NCBI GenBank assembly: GCA_015521535.1
Contig: WAOA01000009.1
Coordinates: 1 to 19,369, forward strand
DNA from: Candidatus Aenigmatarchaeota archaeon
Lineage (GTDB): Archaea > Aenigmatarchaeota > Aenigmatarchaeia > Aenigmatarchaeales > SZUA-1535
Direction of reading: 5' to 3'
Length of the DNA: 19,369 bases
Positions 15,120 to 19,369 of this stretch are shown piece by piece (positions within the stretch are counted from its first letter, which is position 1; each line of letters opens with the position of its first letter). The notes below the pieces were generated by a model, which was not told where the DNA came from, searched no databases, and worked only from the letters and a program-made list of their open reading frames with translations. A program made the translations under genes and the position numbers.

Positions 15120-15320
15120 TTAAACTTTTCCGGCCGCGAGCTTTATGTCTTCTGCCCGTATAGTTTTTCTTTTCGCATGCTTTGCCAGTTCTGCTGCTTC
15201 GCTCGCAAGTTCCTGTGCTATTTCTTCTACAATATTTCTAAGTTCTTCTAGAGCTTCGCGGGATATTCTTTCAACTCCTGCTTTTCTCGCAACTCTTTCT
15301 ATGGCAGCAAGCGGAAGCAT
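15120..15320 (-). CDS. Archaeal histone (HMf-like, single histone fold)
   Basis: 66 residues forming one histone fold: helix 1 [13 protein letters not shown], loop 1 VERISREA, a long helix 2 (about 23-48), loop 2 [10 protein letters not shown] and helix 3. The RKT DNA-contact triplet and the His and Asp used in dimer-dimer contacts (H48 in AKHAK, D58 in AEDI) are present, so it should wrap DNA as dimers that polymerise. No tails are present. A TTTAAATAA element 26-28 bp upstream of the ATG suggests a leaderless start. It is divergent from pheS across 174 bp. Confidence 0.96.
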   Translation of the reverse strand: MLPLAAIERVARKAGVERISREALEELRNIVEEIAQELASEAAELAKHAKRKTIRAEDIKLAAGKV

Positions 15321-15342
15321 AATTATTTTTTAGTTTTTATTC

Positions 15343-15353
15343 TTATTTAAATT
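15343..15353 (-). promoter_or_regulatory. TATA-like box for histone gene
   Basis: AATTTAAATAA in the sense of the histone gene is centred about 28 bp before its ATG at 15320, and no Shine-Dalgarno site follows. Confidence 0.4.
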
Positions 15354-15380
15354 CGTAATTCAACTGATGCGTTAAGAAAA

Positions 15381-15395
15381 TTTTATATATTTTTA
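15381..15395 (+). promoter_or_regulatory. TATA box for pheST operon
   Basis: TTTTATATATTTTTA is the strongest TATA match in the histone-pheS gap. It predicts a transcript start near 15411 and therefore an unusually long leader of about 84 nt before the TTG start of pheS. The leader contains a possible ten-codon ORF at 15416-15448. Confidence 0.5.
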
Positions 15396-15494
15396 ACAAA
15401 AATAAAAACTCAGTGATGGTGATGTTGCGCCAATTTATTTACCGATGAAAAATATTTGTACACCTTTTCATAATTATTTCTGGGGTGAATTAAT

Positions 15495-16745
15495 TTGTAT
15501 AAGTTAACAGAAGAAGGCAAGCGGTATTTGGAGCGCGGACTACCGGAAATAGTGCTTATAGAATTAATAGGGAAAAAAGGTCCTTTAAGAATAGAAGAAA
15601 TAAATATAGAATCGAAAAACATCGCGATTTCTTGGGCAAAAAAGAATGGATGGATAAATATAGAGCAAGGAGTTCTAAAACTTACCCCTAAAGGCGCTGA
15701 AATTATCGAAACTCGTGCCTATGCCTTACAATCTGCTTTGGAAAAAATAGATAGAGAAGGAACATGTGAAGAAGAATTTCTAAAGGTATTAGAAAGTAGA
15801 AATCTTATAGAACGCGTAAAAGAAATTCCCGATATTGAGGAAATAGCGCAACTAACACCGGAAATAATTATCTCTGGCATTTGGAAAACAAAACCTTTTA
15901 AGCCCTATGATGTATACGCGCCTGCACCTCAGGTATATCCTGGAAAAAAGCATCCTTATGCACAGTTTATAGAGGAAGTTAAAGAGAAACTTATAGAAAT
16001 GGGATTTGAAGAAGTAGAATCTCCATTAGTGGAGACAGAATTCTGGAATTTCGATGCCCTTTTTGTCCCTCAAGACCACCCGGCAAGAGAATGGCACGAT
16101 ATCTTTTTCCTTAAAAATCCAAAAACAGGAAAAATTCCTGAAAACTTAAAAGAAAAAATAAAACTAACTCATGAAAATGGCTGGATTACAGGTAGTAAAG
16201 GCTGGGGTATATGGTCTCAAGAAAGGGCGCTCAGACTTATATTAAGAAGTCATACAACCACTGCTTCTGTAAGATACCTTTCTAAATTCGATGGTGAAGA
16301 AACCAAAGTTTTTTCAATAGGCAGAATTTTCAGACCGGATGTAATAGATAGAACACACCTTATGGAATTCGACCAATGTGAAGGAATAATAGTAGGAAAA
16401 AAGGTAACATTTAGACATCTTCTCGGAATGTTAAAAGAGTTCGCAAAAGTGGTGTTAGGCACAGAAAAAATAAAGTTTATTCCGCATTACTATCCATTCA
16501 CAGAACCAAGCGTTGATATGGCGGTATACTTTCCAAAATTAAAGAAGTGGGTTGAGATAGTAGGCTCCGGTATGTTCAGACCAGAAGTACTAAAACCATT
16601 AGGAATAGATTACCCTGTTCTTGCTTGGGGTTTTGGTTTTAGTAGACTCGCTATGTTTAAACTTGAAATAGATGATATACGATATCTTTTCACGCGCGAT
16701 ATAAAATTCCTTCGCGAATATCCGGTGATGAAATGCCTGTTATAG
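15495..16745 (+). CDS. pheS: Phenylalanyl-tRNA synthetase alpha subunit
   Basis: Catalytic class II subunit that charges tRNA-Phe together with PheT. It has 416 residues, rather short for an archaeal PheS (often near 500), with one reduced N-terminal winged-helix region (about 1-90) followed by the catalytic core. Motif 2 is FRPDVIDRTHLMEFDQCEG, and motif 3 is GFGFSRLAM. KKHPYAQFIEEVKEKLIEMGFEEVESP covers motif 1. The start is TTG, fixed by GGGGTGA 6 nt upstream; no ATG is suitably placed. The stop overlaps the pheT start by 13 bp. Confidence 0.95.
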   Translation: MYKLTEEGKRYLERGLPEIVLIELIGKKGPLRIEEINIESKNIAISWAKKNGWINIEQGVLKLTPKGAEIIETRAYALQSALEKIDREGTCEEEFLKVLESRNLIERVKEIPDIEEIAQLTPEIIISGIWKTKPFKPYDVYAPAPQVYPGKKHPYAQFIEEVKEKLIEMGFEEVESPLVETEFWNFDALFVPQDHPAREWHDIFFLKNPKTGKIPENLKEKIKLTHENGWITGSKGWGIWSQERALRLILRSHTTTASVRYLSKFDGEETKVFSIGRIFRPDVIDRTHLMEFDQCEGIIVGKKVTFRHLLGMLKEFAKVVLGTEKIKFIPHYYPFTEPSVDMAVYFPKLKKWVEIVGSGMFRPEVLKPLGIDYPVLAWGFGFSRLAMFKLEIDDIRYLFTRDIKFLREYPVMKCLL

Positions 16746-18379
16746 AGGTTGATAAGAACGATTTAATTGAACTTTGCGGAATTCCGGAAGAAGAATTGAG
16801 AGAGGTATTAACATTAGTGAAAGCGCCTATTGATGAAGAAGAAGGAGATGCATGGAAATTGGAAATAACGCCTGATAGACTTGATATGTTTTCGCCTGAA
16901 GGTGTTGCAAGATCCGTTAAAGGATTTCTCGGAATAGAAACAGAAGTATCAAATTATCCTGCTATAGATACGGAAATAGAAGTAAAGGTAAACAAAGTCG
17001 AGGCAAGGCCTTATATTGCTTGCGCCTGTATACTTGACGTTAAACTTTCAGACAACCTAATAAAAAGTCTTATGCAACTTCAAGAAAAACTACACGAAAC
17101 AATAGGAAGAAAAAGGAAAAAAATAGCAATAGGAATTCACGATCTCGATAAGGTATCGCCTCCTTTCGAATATCTTGAAGTTTTGCCTGACGAAATTGCC
17201 TTTGTTCCGTTAGGGAAAAGCGAAAAAATGACTCTTGATGATATCCTTAAAAAACACGAAAAAGGAAAGGAGTATTCCTTCTGTTTAGAAGGTTTCAAAA
17301 AATATCCTTTAATAGTTGATAAATACGGCGAAGTCCTAAGTTTCCCACCGATAATAAACGGAGAACTCACGAGAGTGACTGAAAATACAAAAAATTTATT
17401 TATAGACGTTACGGGTACAGATAAAAAACTTGTTGAAAAAACGCTTACGATAGTTGCTACCAGTATAACAGAAAGATGCGGTAAGATAGGAAAGGTAAAG
17501 GTCGGTAATGAAATTTACCCAAAACTACTTCCGGAACAGTTTTCAATAAAGGTTGAAAACATAGACAGAGTATTGGGCTTAGGATTAAGCGAGCATGAAA
17601 TAGGTGAGATTTTAAAAAGAATGCGATATTCCGTTATAGAACTTAAAGGCGGTACCTTGAGAGTTATGATACCGCCTTACAGAGTGGATATACTTCACGA
17701 AGTCGATATAATAGAAGATGTAGCAATAGGATACGGAATAAATAATATAAAACCGGTGGTTCCTAAAATCCCTGTACCCGGAAAAAAATTACCGAAAGAA
17801 AAGATAACAGAAAAAATCCGCGAGATAATGCTTGGCTTTGGTTTTCAGGAAATAATGAGTTTTATTCTTTCAAATAAAGAAAAACAGTATTTAAAAATGA
17901 ATGTGTCGGAAGAGCGATGTGTAGAGATAGAGAATCCTATGAGTTTAGAATATACAACATGTAGAACATGGCTTTTACCGTGTTTGCTTGAATTTCTTTC
18001 AGAAAACACACATAACAAATATCCGCAAATGGTATTCGAAATAGGAGATTGTGTAGTTATCGACGAAATCCAAGAAACGCGAACAAGAGATGTGAGAAAA
18101 CTCGCAGGCGCTATTGCACATGACAAAGCAAATCTCACAGAGATTAAATCAATAGTAGAAGGCGTGGTAAAAGAACTTGGCGTAAACCTTGTTATAAAAC
18201 AATATGAGCATGATAGTTTCATACCAACGAGATGCGGAGAAATATATCTAAATGGCAAGAGTTGCGGTTTTTTCGGAGAAATTCACCCGAAGGTTCTGGA
18301 AAACTGGAAAATAGAAAAGCCTGTGGTTGCTTTTGAAATAGATTTGACAGAAATCATTAAAAACCGAAAAACTCTTTGA
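16733..18379 (+). CDS. pheT: Phenylalanyl-tRNA synthetase beta subunit
   Basis: 548 residues, the archaeal/eukaryotic type, without the bacterial N-terminal tRNA-binding EMAP domain or the C-terminal anticodon-binding domain. It starts MPVIEVDKNDLIELCGIPEEEL, then ITPDRLDMFSPEGVARSVKGF (about 46-66), the B3/B4 editing region, a B5 domain (VENIDRVLGLGL...PPYRVDILHEVDIIEDVAIGYG), and an inactive catalytic-like fold at the C-terminus. It overlaps pheS at the 5' end, so the subunits are probably made in step. Its last 23 bp overlap the end of the convergent minD-like gene. Confidence 0.96.
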   Translation: MPVIEVDKNDLIELCGIPEEELREVLTLVKAPIDEEEGDAWKLEITPDRLDMFSPEGVARSVKGFLGIETEVSNYPAIDTEIEVKVNKVEARPYIACACILDVKLSDNLIKSLMQLQEKLHETIGRKRKKIAIGIHDLDKVSPPFEYLEVLPDEIAFVPLGKSEKMTLDDILKKHEKGKEYSFCLEGFKKYPLIVDKYGEVLSFPPIINGELTRVTENTKNLFIDVTGTDKKLVEKTLTIVATSITERCGKIGKVKVGNEIYPKLLPEQFSIKVENIDRVLGLGLSEHEIGEILKRMRYSVIELKGGTLRVMIPPYRVDILHEVDIIEDVAIGYGINNIKPVVPKIPVPGKKLPKEKITEKIREIMLGFGFQEIMSFILSNKEKQYLKMNVSEERCVEIENPMSLEYTTCRTWLLPCLLEFLSENTHNKYPQMVFEIGDCVVIDEIQETRTRDVRKLAGAIAHDKANLTEIKSIVEGVVKELGVNLVIKQYEHDSFIPTRCGEIYLNGKSCGFFGEIHPKVLENWKIEKPVVAFEIDLTEIIKNRKTL

Positions 18380-19115
18380 TAGAATCCCATAAAGTTTTTG
18401 TAATCCTTTCTCCCGAGATTTTAGATGCGACTTCTTTGAACTTGCGTGCTGCTTTTGAATTCTGATATGAAAATACTACAGGCATTTTTTTAAGAATAGA
18501 TTTGTGTACATAAGAATCTTCCGGTATAACGCCTATAATCGGATATTCCAAAATGTCTTCGATCTCTTCTTTTGATGTTTCATGTTTGGTATTTTTAACG
18601 CGATTTAGCAGAATACCTGCAATTTCTGTTCCAAGAGATTCAGCAAGTTTCACAACTTTCAATGCATCTGTGATTGCGGGTAATTCAGGATTTACTATTA
18701 CAAGTACCTCATCGCTATGCTGTATAACCTCTCTCGTTTCCTTTCCTAAGCCGGGTGAACTGTCTACAAGCACATATTCTGTTCTTCCTTCAAGAGACCT
18801 TATCACTCTACCGAAGTTTTTAATATTAATATTCCGTATGGCAGAGAGAGATATCGAGGCGGGAATTATTTTCAGACCTGATTTATGATAGAATATCGCA
18901 TCTTCTATGTCCGCTTTGCCATGAAGAATGTCGTGAAGAGTATAAGGATAGAAAGGTATGCCTAAATGAAGAGAAAGATTAGGAGTAGTTAAATTTCCGT
19001 CGACAAGAATTGTGTTTTTTTCGAGAAGCGAGAGCGCAGCGCCAAGATTCGAGGTTGTGGTAGTTTTTCCAACCCCACCTTTACCTGAAACTATTCCTAT
19101 TATACGAGTTTTCAT
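18357..19115 (-). CDS. minD: MinD/ParA-family ATPase
   Basis: 252 residues from the ATG at 19115. It has the deviant Walker A GKGGVGKT (11-18, signature lysine K12), the switch LVDGNLTTPNLSLHLG, and VDSSPGLG as the DxxP switch II motif. The C-terminal LWDSIKEFFGF could be an amphipathic membrane-targeting helix as in MinD. MinD proteins dimerise on membranes with ATP and position cellular machinery; no MinE or partner gene is nearby. The frame is open to 19139, but a TATA box centred 26 bp before 19115 favours a leaderless start there. The 3' end overlaps pheT. Exact role among archaeal MinD paralogues is unknown. Confidence 0.88.
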   Translation of the reverse strand: MKTRIIGIVSGKGGVGKTTTTSNLGAALSLLEKNTILVDGNLTTPNLSLHLGIPFYPYTLHDILHGKADIEDAIFYHKSGLKIIPASISLSAIRNINIKNFGRVIRSLEGRTEYVLVDSSPGLGKETREVIQHSDEVLVIVNPELPAITDALKVVKLAESLGTEIAGILLNRVKNTKHETSKEEIEDILEYPIIGVIPEDSYVHKSILKKMPVVFSYQNSKAARKFKEVASKISGERITKTLWDSIKEFFGF

Positions 19116-19137
19116 GATAATCATTTGGAAGGAAAAC

Positions 19138-19145
19138 ATTATAAA
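19138..19145 (-). promoter_or_regulatory. TATA box for minD-like gene
   Basis: TTTATAAT in sense orientation is centred 26 bp before the ATG at 19115. It lies in the 36-bp gap after tRNA-Arg, so the ATPase gene need not depend on tRNA transcription. Confidence 0.5.
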
Positions 19146-19155
19146 GGTTTTTGGC

Positions 19156-19303
19156 GGGCCCGACGGGAGTTTCTACTTTTTGGCACGGAAGGAGTTATCA
19201 CAATGGGTAGGTGGCTATATTACCACAGGAGATTATATTTCCCACCTACCCATTGTGTAGGGGCGTGTGCGGCGCCCCTATTTTGAACCCGCGACCTGCC
19301 GGT
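19156..19303 (-). repeat. 148-bp direct repeat, copy 2 (tRNA-Arg 3' half plus intron)
   Basis: Identical to 2539-2686, same orientation, 16.6 kb apart. Identity ends precisely at position 38, the start of the 3' tRNA half, and at position 72 before the discriminator. Confidence 0.92.
19169..19281 (-). other. 113-nt structured intron in T-loop (59/60) of tRNA-Arg
   Basis: Identical to the T-loop intron of tRNA-Lys (2552-2664). It holds an 8-bp hairpin (arms 19273-19280 and 19258-19265) directly abutting a perfect 16-bp hairpin (arms 19242-19257 and 19199-19214, 27-nt loop) and a 30-nt 3' tail. The long stem is far more stable than needed for a simple bulge-helix-bulge intron. Confidence 0.82.
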
Positions 19304-19369
19304 CCGAAGCCGGCCGCTCTAGTCCAAACTGAGCTACGGGCCCTAAATTATTTCTGTATTATGCTTTTA

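Larger units (their letters stand above)
19152..19343 (-). tRNA. tRNA-Arg(TCG) with T-loop intron
   Basis: Sense strand: acceptor GGGCCCG/CGGGCCC, discriminator G, encoded CCA (19152-19154). The anticodon arm is GCCGG-CTTCGGA-CCGGC with anticodon TCG at 19307-19305 and no anticodon intron. The D-loop AGTTTGGACTA places A after GG (A20), the classical ArgRS identity base, together with C35. The T-loop is interrupted by 113 nt at 19169-19281; removal gives GCGGG-TTCAAAT-CCCGT. All stems equal those of tRNA-Lys at 2535-2756. Confidence 0.9.

Noticed and set aside
19169..19281. T-loop intron as an H/ACA guide RNA (CACA follows the 8-bp hairpin)
   Set aside because: The hairpins have no internal pseudouridylation pocket, and the CACA is part of the next 16-bp stem.

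Overview
The window is archaeal. It carries a histone-fold protein, aIF5A, ribosomal protein eL37, an archaeal LSm protein, a glycerol-1-phosphate dehydrogenase (ether-lipid backbone), a UPF0282-type metallo-hydrolase, archaeal-type PheS/PheT and the Lhr helicase. TATA boxes sit about 26 nt before several start codons (leaderless genes), while other genes use GGTG Shine-Dalgarno sites. DNA is AT-rich and genes are tightly packed. I cannot fix the lineage from sequence alone; an uncultivated euryarchaeal or DPANN-type archaeon is possible.

Left part (1-2756): the first codons of a minus-strand gene face an M20 metallopeptidase across a short divergent promoter region that holds a 20-bp palindrome. 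Then come, on the minus strand, tRNA-Lys(CTT), egsA and tRNA-Glu(CTC).

Middle (2783-8689): glyA (serine hydroxymethyltransferase) diverges from a duplicated ThyX-like protein that overlaps a histone-deacetylase-family gene. These face a minus-strand run in the order metallophosphoesterase, aIF5A, LSm, eL37, membrane protein.

Right-middle (8694-15320): histone, a strong 18-bp inverted repeat that may encode a structured RNA, UPF0282 hydrolase, MFS transporter and Lhr, all on the minus strand. Lhr is split by a 513-residue intein with a LAGLIDADG homing endonuclease, placed just before helicase motif V.

Right end (15495-19369): pheS-pheT on the plus strand overlap tail-to-tail with a minD-like ATPase, which lies directly downstream of tRNA-Arg(TCG).

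The most unusual signal is in the tRNAs. All three are interrupted in the T-loop at the same place (between positions 59 and 60), tRNA-Lys has a second, canonical 37/38 intron, and all three encode CCA. The T-loop introns of tRNA-Lys and tRNA-Arg are identical over 113 nt and fold into two strong adjacent hairpins. The identity covers the whole 3' tRNA half (148 nt) and starts exactly at nucleotide 38. The Glu intron is at the same site but is short and unrelated in sequence.
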